From SLHU01 sp009929975 (GTDB lineage: Bacteria > Bacillota > Clostridia > Saccharofermentanales > UBA5734), in NCBI GenBank assembly GCA_040776905.1, contig JAXGZQ010000001.1, forward strand, positions 558,001 to 622,000: 64,000 nucleotides of DNA. The letters are read 5' to 3'. Of the stretch, positions 40,334-49,628 are shown piece after piece; position 1 is the first letter of the stretch; every line of letters begins with the position of its first letter. A model generated the notes under the pieces. That model ran no database searches. It had not been told where the DNA came from and worked only from the letters and a program-made list of their open reading frames with translations. Both the position numbers and the translations under genes were made by a program.

Positions 40334-41332
40334 TTATACCGGTTCCGCCAGACCACCGACATAAACATTGTCACGCCAGATCACATTCCGGTTGTCACCT
40401 TTGTAAAGGACCGCGTGAGGACTTGTCTTTCTGAACTGGCCGTTGGCAATCAGCAAATCGCCCTGCCGATGGTCGATCACAGTAACATCATCCATTTTGT
40501 ACGTGTAATTATTAAAATAGCTGCAGCCGATCAGACGTGTATTTTCGGTGATCAGAAACCCGGTCTTGCCTGTATCCGCATAGCAGTCCGTCAGAATCGC
40601 ATCATGAGAGCTGAGGACATAGTTAACTGAATCAATCAGCATTTCCGGCAGTTCACCATCGTTGCGCGGCGGAATCGGGCCACCCCAGACATGGCAGCGT
40701 GTCAGACGGTTGGAGCCGCCACCGAGCAGTTCAATGCCTCTGGTGTAGTCAACGATAATACAATCGATAAAGTGGCTGTCCCCGCCGTTCGAACTGATTC
40801 CGGCATTCGGGCTCAGCCCTGGCATCGTGCATTTGAAATACAGATTTTGTGCCACCAGTTCATAGGTCCAGGTGCTGCCGGCATCTTCGATCTTTAATCC
40901 ATACGGTTTCCCGTTTCTGAATGAGACATCACGCATGGTAAAGTGTTTGAAACTGTTCAGGCACATGCAGCTGGCCTTGCCCGCGCCATCAAGATATCCG
41001 CCAATCACAAACAGATTCCAGTCCTCTGCGTCATAATCGTCAGACGGTGTCAGATGGCCGTCACATTCAACCACATCAGGATAGGATGAAGCAGCGTCAT
41101 ATTTCAGCACATAGTCCATCTCCCGCACCGCTTTCAGTACAGCTGACTTATGCATGAGCAGTGAGCAGGCATTCGTGATCTCAATCGTCCCGGCAATTTC
41201 ATAGACACCTTTTGGTATATATAAAACGCCGCGTTCACAGTCCTTCACGGCACGATTGATTCTCGCGTCATCACTGTTTTCTCCGACTTTGCGCGGGTAA
41301 TCCGCCAGATTCGCATCATAGGGTCCTGTCAT
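40334..41332 (-). CDS. Right-handed beta-helix (pectate lyase superfamily-like) protein
   Basis: The 332-residue protein opens with RINRAVKDCERGVLYIPKGVYEI, the N-cap of Pectate_lyase_3-type beta-helices, and continues as repeated short strands (LYFKCTMPGLS, HFIDCIIVDYTRGIELLGG, LTDCYADTG) spaced by about 20-25 residues. No signal peptide is seen, so it may act in the cytosol, as glycoside or uronate epimerases do. Ligand and reaction are unknown. The ATG at 41332 follows GAGGTGG; an in-frame GTG three codons upstream is less likely. An MFS carrier gene follows on the upstream side (48 bases). Confidence 0.7.
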   Translation of the reverse strand: MTGPYDANLADYPRKVGENSDDARINRAVKDCERGVLYIPKGVYEIAGTIEITNACSLLMHKSAVLKAVREMDYVLKYDAASSYPDVVECDGHLTPSDDYDAEDWNLFVIGGYLDGAGKASCMCLNSFKHFTMRDVSFRNGKPYGLKIEDAGSTWTYELVAQNLYFKCTMPGLSPNAGISSNGGDSHFIDCIIVDYTRGIELLGGGSNRLTRCHVWGGPIPPRNDGELPEMLIDSVNYVLSSHDAILTDCYADTGKTGFLITENTRLIGCSYFNNYTYKMDDVTVIDHRQGDLLIANGQFRKTSPHAVLYKGDNRNVIWRDNVYVGGLAEPV

Positions 41333-41380
41333 TGATTCCACCTCTTTCTTTATCTTATCTTTTTCTGCCGATTGATCTTG

Positions 41381-42547
41381 TCATGATCTTGCCAATTTTT
41401 TGATCAGACGTTCTGACATGATGAACATGAGCAGCGCGAAAAACAGCAAATAAACCGGATACACTCCGATGCTGGTCACATCCGCGATCAGACCGAAGAG
41501 CGGCGGAATGAATGTACCGCCGATATAGGCACTGGCCATTTGTACGCCGATGATCGCCTGCGAATTATTTTTTCCGAAATTAACTGGTGTGGAATGGATG
41601 ATCGACGGATAGATCGGCGCGCAGCCCAATCCCACGACCACCAGCCCGATCAGCGCCAGAAAATTGACGGCAACGGGCAGGCCGACCATCAGAATACCGA
41701 TGACGATGATGAGACTGCCGAAGCGGATCAGACGCCGATCGCCGATCCGGTCGGCGATGAAGCCGTTGAGAAAACGTCCGAATGTAATTCCCAGATAAAA
41801 CAGCGAGGCAAATTTCGCGGCAATCTCGGCATCAACGCCACGGTACTGGACAAAATAACTGCTGGCCCAAAGTCCTGCGGTCGTCTCAAGCGCGATGTAG
41901 CTGAAAAATGAAATAAGGACAATGACGACACCTTTGATTTTCAAGGTCTGAACCAGGCTGAGCGGGGTACTTGAAAGCTTGTGCTGATCCACGGCGACTG
42001 ATTTTTTCTTCCATAACGGCAGGCTGAGGAACAGGATCACAGTCACAATAACCTGAATGATGGCGATGAAACGGTAACCGGACGTCCATCCCAATCCACG
42101 GGTCAGGTGATAGCTCATGATATAGGGGCTTGTTGCCGCTCCCACACCCCAAAAACAATGCAGCCAACTCATGTGGCGCGAGGCATAATGAAGAGCGACA
42201 TAATTATTCAGCGCCGCGTCAATCGCTCCCGCTCCGAGGCCATAGGGTATGGCCCATAGACACAATAGAAAGAATGACCCGGAAATTGAAAACCCGAACA
42301 ACGCGACCGCCGTCATCAAGACACTGACGGCAGTCACAAGCCCTGCGCCAAATCGTCTGGTCAGCCGGTCGGACATCAGGCTGGAGATAATGGTCCCTCC
42401 GGCGATCATCATCGTGATGATTCCGGCATAGGACAACGGAACATCAAAGTTACGGAACATGGCCGGCCAGGCCGAACCGAGAAGCGAATCCGGCAGGCCG
42501 AGACTGATAAAAGCAATATAGATGACGACAATCAATAATGAAACCAT
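41381..42547 (-). CDS. MFS transporter (fucose permease-like)
   Basis: The 388-residue protein has 12 membrane segments, with IAFISLGLPDSLLGSAWPAM in helix 1 and SDRLTRRFGAG in the first loop. The pattern (GLPDSLLGSAWP, RHMSWLHCFWGVGAATSPYI) is that of sugar-type MFS carriers such as FHS/fucose permeases. GAGGA lies 4 bases before the ATG at 42547; the longer frame has no ribosome site. It precedes the beta-helix gene on the same strand, so the two may handle one carbohydrate. Substrate unknown. Confidence 0.83.
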   Translation of the reverse strand: MVSLLIVVIYIAFISLGLPDSLLGSAWPAMFRNFDVPLSYAGIITMMIAGGTIISSLMSDRLTRRFGAGLVTAVSVLMTAVALFGFSISGSFFLLCLWAIPYGLGAGAIDAALNNYVALHYASRHMSWLHCFWGVGAATSPYIMSYHLTRGLGWTSGYRFIAIIQVIVTVILFLSLPLWKKKSVAVDQHKLSSTPLSLVQTLKIKGVVIVLISFFSYIALETTAGLWASSYFVQYRGVDAEIAAKFASLFYLGITFGRFLNGFIADRIGDRRLIRFGSLIIVIGILMVGLPVAVNFLALIGLVVVGLGCAPIYPSIIHSTPVNFGKNNSQAIIGVQMASAYIGGTFIPPLFGLIADVTSIGVYPVYLLFFALLMFIMSERLIKKLARS

Positions 42548-42622
42548 GTAGTCCTCACTGAAAGATGAAATTGGGTAACCCCTCCGCTGTTTTCTCATGA
42601 TCGGGTGGGGCTTCACATGATA

Positions 42623-43561
42623 TTATCGCACTTTTGTTGATTTGTCGCTCGTCTCACCCGATGTCAGGCGCTGCATGATTCTGGTTCGCAGGTCCGCCAT
42701 GTGATGCACAGATCCAAACGTATTTTTGACAACCTGCCAGCCATAATCGTGGACAAGAATGGCCTGAATACAGCGATCCAGTAAATCTTCCGCAGTGATC
42801 TTTCCATAATAACCCTGCAGTAAATCGAGATCAAAATTGAAGGCGTCACAGGCAATGGCCATGTCTTCATAGATCGCCGGCGCCCTGATGGAATCCGCGA
42901 AATCAATCACGGTCACATCCCCAGAGTCTCCAATGATCAGGTTATCTTCGGTCAGATCGCCATGGACATACACAAAATCATCGCGGTTCAAACGATGGAG
43001 ACAGCGTTTCTGCGCGTCTCTGATGTCTGCGGGAGCATCGTGCCAGCGCGGACTGTTCAATGTCCGTTGAATGACGTCAATCCCATTGAAATTCTCACAC
43101 GGTGTCGCCCATGACCGGACAATCTGCCGCAGCGTCCTGCCGATCGCGATCTTTTCCTCCGGATTCAGTGCGGCCTTGCGATCCCCGAGTGTCTCACCAT
43201 ACACGTAATCCATGATCAGGTATCGGAACAGATAGCGATCCTGTATCTCGCCTTTCGCCTGCAGCCGCGGAACGGACACCCCAAGGGCATTGGCCCGCTC
43301 CAGCGCATACAATTCCGCTTGATAATCGGGCCAGCTGTCATAGCCGGATTCAATCGGCACAAAAATTTTGATAACCAGAGGGCCGATCCGAAACACCCCG
43401 TTGGTTCCCGGTTTACAGCTCTCAACAGCGTGCAGAGCAAAATTTTCATTGTCGAATATCGTTTTGATAAGTGGTTGAAAGTCGCGGACGGAACAAAAAA
43501 CGCCGCCCCAGGTCGCCCAGTCTTTAATGATGAAATTGAACTGCCAATCCGTCATGTTCAT
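42623..43561 (-). CDS. APH-type phosphotransferase
   Basis: The 312-residue protein has the eukaryotic-like kinase fold of the APH family: LVIKIFVP with ATP-binding Lys, YLIMDYVYGETLGD hinge, FVYVHGDLTEDNLIIG as Brenner motif with catalytic Asp, and VTVIDFADS with the metal-ligand Asp. It is not of the APH(3') type and is more like homoserine/choline kinase-like proteins. Two ATGs (43561, 43555) are possible, both close to AGG-rich sequence. Substrate unknown. Confidence 0.82.
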   Translation of the reverse strand: MNMTDWQFNFIIKDWATWGGVFCSVRDFQPLIKTIFDNENFALHAVESCKPGTNGVFRIGPLVIKIFVPIESGYDSWPDYQAELYALERANALGVSVPRLQAKGEIQDRYLFRYLIMDYVYGETLGDRKAALNPEEKIAIGRTLRQIVRSWATPCENFNGIDVIQRTLNSPRWHDAPADIRDAQKRCLHRLNRDDFVYVHGDLTEDNLIIGDSGDVTVIDFADSIRAPAIYEDMAIACDAFNFDLDLLQGYYGKITAEDLLDRCIQAILVHDYGWQVVKNTFGSVHHMADLRTRIMQRLTSGETSDKSTKVR

Positions 43562-43568
43562 CCTGACC

Positions 43569-43973
43569 TCAATCGGAGCAGCGAAAGCTGATCAACGGCA
43601 GGCGAAAAACAGCAGCTGCCAAAGCCTGTATCATCGCAAACGGCATCAGCAGACTGCCCAATGTGATGACCTTCACTTCATAGAACCATGAACATCGCTT
43701 GTCCGGTTTTCCCTTGAACCGGTTCATCAGCGAACTCCATGGAATGCCATAGGCATTGCCGATCATGATGGCCCGAATCGCACCAAGAATACCGTAGGCT
43801 TTCGACACCCCATAAGTGTCTACAATGCGATTCCATGTTCTGTATTTCTTCCTGCCCCATTCCACCCGCCAGGGCGATTTTCGCATGGGCATACGAACAG
43901 ACCGCATTCCATAATAGACAATGCAGTAGATCTCTTTGATCGAGTAGGGTATCTTCCCTGTATCTGTTTTCAT
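43569..43973 (-). CDS. Hypothetical protein with C-terminal hydrophobic segment
   Basis: I do not recognise this 134-residue protein. It is basic, with many Arg/Lys/Trp residues in residues 20-60 (PMRKSPWRVEWGRKKYRTW). A hydrophobic stretch lies at about 100-125 (VITLGSLLMPFAMIQALAAAVF), suggesting a membrane anchor. GGAG is 5 bases before the ATG at 43973. It sits between the phosphotransferase and metallophosphoesterase genes with tiny gaps, which supports a real gene. A competing frame (43678-44070) overlaps it and lacks a start signal. Confidence 0.5.
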   Translation of the reverse strand: MKTDTGKIPYSIKEIYCIVYYGMRSVRMPMRKSPWRVEWGRKKYRTWNRIVDTYGVSKAYGILGAIRAIMIGNAYGIPWSSLMNRFKGKPDKRCSWFYEVKVITLGSLLMPFAMIQALAAAVFRLPLISFRCSD

Positions 43974-43996
43974 ATGATCTCCAATCAACTGCAAGA

Positions 43997-45208
43997 TTAC
44001 TTTTCATACTGATCTGCTGTTTGCCGCGATGAATGGTACGCCCAGTGTAATGTAATGCTGACAATTTCATTATCGCTGCCGATGCGCATGGGCGGGCCCC
44101 AGGTTCCTGCTCCGGATGTCACAACAACATGCGGGGAAGCGGTATCTTTGCGAAAATATCCGTAGTCTGTTGTAAACACGGCTCGGGTGATCAAATTAAA
44201 CGGAACCATCTGCCCTCTGTGCGTATGTCCGGATAGAACCAGGTCAATTTCGCAGCCATATTGCTCAAGTTTCGCAGGTGTGTGATCCATAACGACTATC
44301 GGAAGACGCGTGTCAACCAATCCCACCAGATCCTTGAGTCCTTTCCTTTTCAGGCCGCCAAACCCGCCGATCGGCGACGGGTCCAGACGGCCAACCAGAA
44401 CCACTCGATCGTCTATCATCACATAGTCATCATTCAGAAGATGGATTTGGCTCTGCTCAAGAAAATGAACCATATCATCCAACGTTTTCCCGGCATCATG
44501 GTTTCCCAGACTGGCATAGACACCGTAGACTGCTTTGATCTGCCTCAGCAGGCAGCTTGCTTTGTCAGGGTTGCGGACAGCGCTGAAACTGTCATCAAAA
44601 AGATCGCCGGCTATGCAGACAATATCAGGGTTCATCTGGTTAATCAACTGAACGATAGCCGGGAGACGTTTTTCTGAATTGACAGCACCCAGATGAATGT
44701 CACTGATCAGGACAATATTCAGTTCATTTGTTGAGCGGGTATCCTGCAGATGAATGTCATAGGCAGTATGGCTGACCTGACGGGCATGATACAATCCATA
44801 ACAAACGAGGCCGGTCGTCAGCAGAACAACGATCGCACCTGAATAGAACTCAATCGACTGAGGCATTGGATCTGGCAACCAAAGAGTCAAGCGGGCAAGG
44901 AACAACAGGAAATCCGCCGCGAGAAATAAAAGGAGCAAATAAACAAAGATCCCGGACCCGTATGCACTGATCCAGCCCAGTCCGCTTTTTGTTGAGACCG
45001 GAATCGGCAAGATCGACCGCATGAAGCCCAGCGTCATCAAAAGGAATAGAATGATGGATGCAGCAATGAAGATCGTTTCACTGATTCCGGGAATTACCGT
45101 CACAACCGTCCGGTACAGCCTGAGCGCAACGAAATAATTGCCCAAGCCAAACACAAGCCATATCATGAGCCCCGCCATCACTCCGATGAGATTTTTCCTT
45201 TTGCTCAT
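43997..45208 (-). CDS. Metallophosphoesterase, membrane-anchored
   Basis: The 403-residue protein has four hydrophobic N-terminal segments (residues about 5-145), then a calcineurin-like domain with all metal motifs: SDIHLG, GDLFDD, GNHD and GHTHRGQ, ending in a VTSGAGTWGPPMRIG strand. This is the YkuE/YaeI-like architecture, placing a phosphodiesterase domain at the membrane. YkuE-type members act near the cell envelope and YaeI hydrolyses UDP-sugar lipids in some bacteria, but the substrate here is unknown. Start ATG at 45208 follows AAGGTGAAG, with a GTG two codons upstream. Confidence 0.85.
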   Translation of the reverse strand: MSKRKNLIGVMAGLMIWLVFGLGNYFVALRLYRTVVTVIPGISETIFIAASIILFLLMTLGFMRSILPIPVSTKSGLGWISAYGSGIFVYLLLLFLAADFLLFLARLTLWLPDPMPQSIEFYSGAIVVLLTTGLVCYGLYHARQVSHTAYDIHLQDTRSTNELNIVLISDIHLGAVNSEKRLPAIVQLINQMNPDIVCIAGDLFDDSFSAVRNPDKASCLLRQIKAVYGVYASLGNHDAGKTLDDMVHFLEQSQIHLLNDDYVMIDDRVVLVGRLDPSPIGGFGGLKRKGLKDLVGLVDTRLPIVVMDHTPAKLEQYGCEIDLVLSGHTHRGQMVPFNLITRAVFTTDYGYFRKDTASPHVVVTSGAGTWGPPMRIGSDNEIVSITLHWAYHSSRQTADQYEK

Positions 45209-45270
45209 CTTCACCTTATCTTACATCATCCTTTTCGATTCTATCACTCAATCAATAGGGTGTATTTCAT

Positions 45271-45528
45271 TCACTGTATGACGTACTCCAATTGAAGATC
45301 TCGTTGATCAGCTTCAAATAATGCCTGATTAATTTCAAGAGCCTCCGAACATCCCATCGCATGATAAAAAGCAATCGTTTCTTCAGCCGAGCCTGCACAT
45401 AGATATATTTTATCCGCTTGCCATGATTTTGCGACATTGGCAGACATCATAATATACTGAGACGGATTCATGTCTTTGATACACTCACACTCATCCAAGG
45501 CAAGATCGCGAAATTGAATCTCTTTCAT
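45271..45528 (-). pseudogene. GNAT-type protein with internal deletion
   Basis: The 85-codon frame joins an N-terminal GNAT-like strand and helix (IQFRDLALDECECIKDMNPS) to a GNAT C-terminus (DKIYLCAGSAEETIAFYHAMGCSEALEIN, then QLEYVIQ). The central strands with the acetyl-CoA-binding loop are absent, so catalysis is unlikely. The frame is open and has GAGGA 5-6 bases before the ATG, so it could still be expressed as a small protein. The deletion is inferred from domain logic, not an alignment. Confidence 0.6.
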
Positions 45529-45584
45529 ACTTTATCCTCAAATCATTCATCCGGTGAGAATCAAAATGCAGGCTGGTCAGTTTC

Positions 45585-46055
45585 TCATTTGATCGGCAGC
45601 CAGAATTCCACGTACACGTCATCTCTTTCCGGATAGACTTCCAGTTCCGGGCGATGATCATGCTCATACTCGGAATGGGGTAGCCAATTCATGAACGCTT
45701 CCATTTCCGCACGAATCAACGCCATGGGATCATTGCCATCGCCTGTGAAGACTGCCCATTGGCCGCCGCTGATTCTGAACGTATCGTATCCTTCCAGATC
45801 TTTGCATTCCGACGCGACGTAAAAATCAAACGCTCGATTGGCGGGATCTGTTTCAACTCTGGAAACTCCGAGTATTCGACTGCCGGTTATGTTGTGTGCT
45901 GGGTCGTCAGAAGCTTTTCTTAATATTTCCGTGATCCCATTTTCATGACACTGTGCCCAGAAGTTCGCGAACTGATCGTTATTCTGGCCTGAAATCCACA
46001 CACTCGTTCCTGTTACATAAAATGCAGGCTTTACTTCAAATCTCATTTCAATCAT
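45585..46055 (-). CDS. GyrI-like small-molecule-binding protein
   Basis: The 156-residue protein is a stand-alone GyrI-like (AraC effector-binding) domain. EMRFEVKPAFYVTGTSVWIS is the first strand set, and DTFRISGGQWAVFTGDG, RPELEVYPERDD and YVEFWLPIK are typical of the second half. AGGAGG lies 7 bases before the ATG at 46055; the much longer open frame has no support. Such proteins bind hydrophobic cations or drugs, or hydrolyse cyclopropanone adducts in some families. It is divergent from the DUF4177 gene, from which 211 bases separate it, with no clear operator seen. Confidence 0.8.
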   Translation of the reverse strand: MIEMRFEVKPAFYVTGTSVWISGQNNDQFANFWAQCHENGITEILRKASDDPAHNITGSRILGVSRVETDPANRAFDFYVASECKDLEGYDTFRISGGQWAVFTGDGNDPMALIRAEMEAFMNWLPHSEYEHDHRPELEVYPERDDVYVEFWLPIK

Positions 46056-46266
46056 GCCATGACCTCCTGGCATCGTTGGAAAAACGGCTGACTCACAGAT
46101 CGATTTTACCATGAATACCTGCATCATATGATATAATCCAGAGCAGACTGAACCCGCAGAATCATGACGCTTAAGCCTTTCATATCTGGCCGTTCGCTGC
46201 TTATTTGCCCATCCTTCTGCCGGAGCAATTTTCAAGGCATACAAAGAATCAAGGGGAAAAGTAAAA

Positions 46267-46473
46267 ATGGAAAAATACGAATATAAAACACTATTCACAG
46301 ATGCCAAGGGATTTCTGGGCGGTCAGGTTAATCAGAACGATTTCCAGACTGAGTTGAATGAATTAGGCAGCCAGGGCTGGGAACTGGTCAGCACGGTTGC
46401 ATCCGCACAAAGCTATGGCAGCACACGATGGATCATATCAGTCTTCAAGCGCAAGACACAAGAATTTTTCTAA
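46267..46473 (+). CDS. DUF4177 domain protein
   Basis: The 68-residue protein follows the DUF4177 pattern: KYEYKTLFTD, then LNELGSQGWELVSTVAS, then RWIISVFKRK. It is one of the few plus-strand genes in this section and stands alone. Purine-rich AAGGGGAAAAG lies before the ATG. A TATAAT (46132-46137) about 130 bases upstream is the nearest promoter-like element, with no matching -35. The function of the family is unknown; some members are phage-associated, but none is seen here. Confidence 0.72.
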   Translation: MEKYEYKTLFTDAKGFLGGQVNQNDFQTELNELGSQGWELVSTVASAQSYGSTRWIISVFKRKTQEFF

Positions 46474-46503
46474 ATCGTAAAGCCAAGCTTCATATGAGCT
46501 GTA

Positions 46504-47274
46504 TCATTCAAAGAGGTAGCTCGTCATTGTCAATGATCCGAGTTCACAGGATTTATTAAAGATACTGATTTTATCATTTACTTCCGACGCTCCGAGTACA
46601 TATAGAAGAGGATAAAAATGGTCAGGAGTTGGTACTGCCAGACTGGCGGTATGACCAAGCTCATGGAAATTCAGGATCGGTTCATGATTTCGAATTAAGA
46701 TGTTTTGATGAATATATTCATCAAATTCATAGGCCCAATCGAAACCCTGACCTGGCTTGTTCCAGTCAACTAATCTTAAGTTATGAACAATATTCCCAGA
46801 GCCAAGCAGGAGAACTCCTTTTTCTCTCAAGGCACCAAGGTCCTGGCCGATTTTGTAATGTGTTGTTGGAGGCGCATCAGCATCGACACTGATCTGAAAC
46901 ACAGGAATATCTCTTTCCGGATACATATGAACCAGTACTGACCATGTCCCGTGGTCAATGCCCCAGGCGTTATCATATTCTGTTTTAACTGAAATCAGCT
47001 CCCTGGAGATTTTAGCCATATCGGGTGAACCCGCTGTATCGTAAGAAATTTCGTATAATTCCTTAGGAAAACCATACATGTCATAAATCGTTTTGGGATT
47101 TTCCTCATTCATGATTTTAGTTCCCCTTGTGTACCAGTGAGCTGAAACCGATACGATCGCCTCAGGTTTGGGGATCCTATCCGTTAATCCTTTCCATGTT
47201 TTGGTATAGAGGTTATCTTCAATGGCATTCATCGGTGATCCATGTCCAACAAATAAAACCGGCATCTTTGACAT
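46504..47274 (-). CDS. Extradiol dioxygenase, LigB/4,5-DOPA dioxygenase (YgiD) type
   Basis: The 256-residue protein matches YgiD-type DODA enzymes: VLFVGHGSPMNAIED holds the first His, VSAHWYTRG the second, GIDHGTWSVLVHMYP is the family block, and VPTPDHFYPLLY the third His. These use Fe(II) or Zn to open catechol rings. AGGAGA precedes the ATG at 47274 by about 10 bases. The gene is monocistronic, and no aromatic pathway genes are nearby, so the natural catechol is unknown. Confidence 0.88.
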   Translation of the reverse strand: MSKMPVLFVGHGSPMNAIEDNLYTKTWKGLTDRIPKPEAIVSVSAHWYTRGTKIMNEENPKTIYDMYGFPKELYEISYDTAGSPDMAKISRELISVKTEYDNAWGIDHGTWSVLVHMYPERDIPVFQISVDADAPPTTHYKIGQDLGALREKGVLLLGSGNIVHNLRLVDWNKPGQGFDWAYEFDEYIHQNILIRNHEPILNFHELGHTASLAVPTPDHFYPLLYVLGASEVNDKISIFNKSCELGSLTMTSYLFE

Positions 47275-47430
47275 CCTATTTCATTCTCCTATCTTGCTTC
47301 ATTGTTCTGTTAACCTAGAACTATAAAAGAGACTTGAAACGCCTCTGGTAAATACCATCTGAATATCAGTTACTCCAGAACTTCAACAACATTGTCAATT
47401 TCTAAATTGCAAGCTACAACTAGAAGTATC

Positions 47431-47745
47431 TCACACATAATCAGGGTAAAGGTCATAGCCAATTTCACATATTCCGCTCTTCTTGTTCCAACAGTGAAAC
47501 CCACAAGTTCCCATCTTCTCACCATCTTCTTTTCGCGTCAGAATCCATCGGTGCTGCCACCTCGGTTCTTCTTCCAGATAGAATCTGATCAGCGCATCGG
47601 CCTCTTCAACCGATGATAGAGGTTCTGTATCAAACAAGTACCGATTCACTTCAAGGTCGGAAAATTGTCTGTATATAAATTCACGATCATGATGTCCGAT
47701 GTTTCTTAAAATCAATCGTTCTGTTACCAGCTCTCTGAAAAACAA
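47431..47745 (-). pseudogene. GNAT acetyltransferase truncated at its C-terminus
   Basis: The 104-residue frame from a TTG at 47745 (AGGGGTG at 6 bases) starts FFRELVTERLILRNI, continues through VEEADALIRFYLEEE and GTCGFHCWNKKSGICEIGYDLYPDYV, then hits TGA. In RimJ/RimL-type GNATs this point (PDYWGKGY) is where the acetyl-CoA-binding loop begins; the rest of the domain, about 70 residues, is missing. The DNA after the stop does not resume the family in any frame that I could see. Confidence 0.65.
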
Positions 47746-47881
47746 TTTTCTCACCCCTGTCAGTATGATTGACACAACACATGTCTTTTCAGCTTAAGGT
47801 GCGTGATTCAAAGCCGCGCTAATGATGCTGCCCAGTCTTCACTCTGCGGATTCCAAAGGTGCGTGTAAAAATCCTCGCTCC

Positions 47882-48505
47882 TTAAGAATTTTTCATCATG
47901 ATGGTCTCGATCGACTCACTGACTTCCTCACAGACATCACAGCATTTTTCCAGGCTGTTAAAGATGCTGGTCCAGGCAATGATCTCAATTGCATCGCTGG
48001 ATGCCTGATACAGCGAATGAACAGAGTTGACGAATACGCGGTCGCCCTGTTCCTCCAGATCGTTGATGTAGATAATGTGTTCATGGATGGTTTTTGACTT
48101 GCGGAAATTTCTGAAGTCGTCGAGAACTTTTTTCGTCATGTCGCAGCACTTGACGATGATTTGGGAAAAATCGGTCGCGTCCGGGCGAATGGTACGGATA
48201 TTAAACATATAAACCTGAAGCAGCACATCCTCGATGGCATCGGTAACATCATCAATTTTCTGAACAATCATCATGATGTCTTCGCGCTCGATTGGTGTAA
48301 TAAATTCTTTGGCCAACTTTTCCATCAGAGTATGCTTATCCATATCAGCCGCATGCTCGATCGCATGCATCTCATCAATGTGGTCTTTAATATTGACAAT
48401 GTCAAAATTGCGCAAAATTTTGTCCAAAACGCGTGATGCCCGGCATGCGTACTCAACCAGTTCCAGAAATCCGTCAAAATATACGTTCGTTTGTCGCTTA
48501 GCCAT
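47882..48505 (-). CDS. DUF47/PhoU-like phosphate transport regulator
   Basis: The 207-residue all-helical protein belongs to DUF47 (PhoU-like accessory to Pit). It has the expected metal-coordinating repeats: HAIEHAADMDKHTLMEKL, TPIEREDIMMIVQKIDDVTDAIED and ESIETIMM-type helices with Glu/Asp/His. It lies 70 bases downstream of the pit gene on the same strand. Family members tune phosphate carrier activity at the membrane. The next gene upstream is the transporter, so co-expression is likely. Confidence 0.88.
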   Translation of the reverse strand: MAKRQTNVYFDGFLELVEYACRASRVLDKILRNFDIVNIKDHIDEMHAIEHAADMDKHTLMEKLAKEFITPIEREDIMMIVQKIDDVTDAIEDVLLQVYMFNIRTIRPDATDFSQIIVKCCDMTKKVLDDFRNFRKSKTIHEHIIYINDLEEQGDRVFVNSVHSLYQASSDAIEIIAWTSIFNSLEKCCDVCEEVSESIETIMMKNS

Positions 48506-48575
48506 CGATCGTTCCTCCCCGTACTCTCTGTTTCTTTACGTATCGGCAATTAAACAAATGACATCAGATACCGCG

Positions 48576-49628
48576 TCAGAATATTTGAATGAAGAGCTTG
48601 ACCATGAGAAACCCGATCAAGCCACAGCCTGGGAAAGTCAGAACCCAGGCCAGGACCATTTCGCTGACAACACTCCATTTAACGGATGATAATCGATGCG
48701 ATGCGCCAACACCCATGATTGCGGTCGTTTTGGTATGCGTCGTACTCACCGGTATTCCTGTAAGCGAGGAGAGGAGCAGGCAGGCGGCTGCAGCTGTATC
48801 AGCCGAAAACCCCTGATACTTGGCCAGTTTCACCATGTCCATGCCAACCGCCTTGATGATGCGATAGCCGCCGATCGACGTACCCAATGTCATAACAGCC
48901 GAACAAAGAATGATCAGCCAGAAAGGGACGGCAAAACGACTTTCGCCGCCTTGTCCGTTGGCAAGAAAAACCCCGAGCAGAAAAACGCTGATGAATTTTT
49001 GACCGTCTTGTGCGCCGTGCATGAAGGCCATGGCAGCACCGCTGGCGATTTGGGCATTCTTAAAAAACCCCTCCGTCTTGCGGCGGTCCTTCCGTCGACA
49101 AACTAGTTCCGTTGTCTTTGAAGTCAGCCAGCCGAGACCGAAACCTAAACAAGTGGACAGGACCAGACCATACAGGACTTTGACCCATTCATGACCATTA
49201 ATTCCAGCCAGGCCGTTGTTCAGCGCGATCGCCGCGCCGGAAAGGCCGGCGATCAAGGCATGACTTTCACTTGTCGGAATGCCAAACCACCAGGCAGCAG
49301 TTGCCCAGACAACAATCGCAAACATGGCCGCGCAGAGCGCGATCAATGCGTCATGTGGATTGCCGTCGAAATTGACCATATTGAAAATTGTCTGCGCTAC
49401 AGTTGAATTGACGAGTGTCATGACCAGAACACCAAGAAAATTCATGCCGGCGGCCATCAGAATGGCAGCCCTTGGCAGCATGGATCGGGTCGAAACACAG
49501 GTCGCGATCGCATTGGGTGCATCTGTCCACCCGTTGACCAGAATAACTCCGAGTGTGAGCAGAACAATGATAACAAGACTTGGATTAGACAGGAGCTGAT
49601 GAATAAAATCGGATAATGTTATGGCCAT
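48576..49628 (-). CDS. pit: Inorganic phosphate transporter, Pit family
   Basis: The 350-residue membrane protein has the Pit/PiT signature GWTDAPNAIATCVSTR near residue 35 and the matching inverted-repeat segment GIPVSTTHTKTTAIMGVG near 305, plus about 10 membrane helices. It takes up phosphate with a metal ion and proton symport. The ATG at 49628 has GAGGAG but at a long 12-base spacing; the open frame upstream lacks a better site. It forms an operon with the DUF47 gene. Confidence 0.92.
   Translation of the reverse strand: MAITLSDFIHQLLSNPSLVIIVLLTLGVILVNGWTDAPNAIATCVSTRSMLPRAAILMAAGMNFLGVLVMTLVNSTVAQTIFNMVNFDGNPHDALIALCAAMFAIVVWATAAWWFGIPTSESHALIAGLSGAAIALNNGLAGINGHEWVKVLYGLVLSTCLGFGLGWLTSKTTELVCRRKDRRKTEGFFKNAQIASGAAMAFMHGAQDGQKFISVFLLGVFLANGQGGESRFAVPFWLIILCSAVMTLGTSIGGYRIIKAVGMDMVKLAKYQGFSADTAAAACLLLSSLTGIPVSTTHTKTTAIMGVGASHRLSSVKWSVVSEMVLAWVLTFPGCGLIGFLMVKLFIQIF

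Noticed and set aside
43678..44070. 130-codon minus-strand frame overlapping the hypothetical gene at 43569-43973
   Set aside because: It overlaps the ends of two better-supported genes and lacks a ribosome site; the other frame has GGAG and a membrane segment.
47340..47432. 22-codon open frame downstream of the truncated GNAT, which might be the tail of another gene
   Set aside because: Too short to assign to any family, with no start signal; could equally be intergenic DNA.
47796..47865. 10-base direct repeat AAGGTGCGTG at 47796-47805 and 47856-47865
   Set aside because: It lies between two genes and is short; the flanks agree poorly, and no other copies were noticed, so it may be chance or local duplication.
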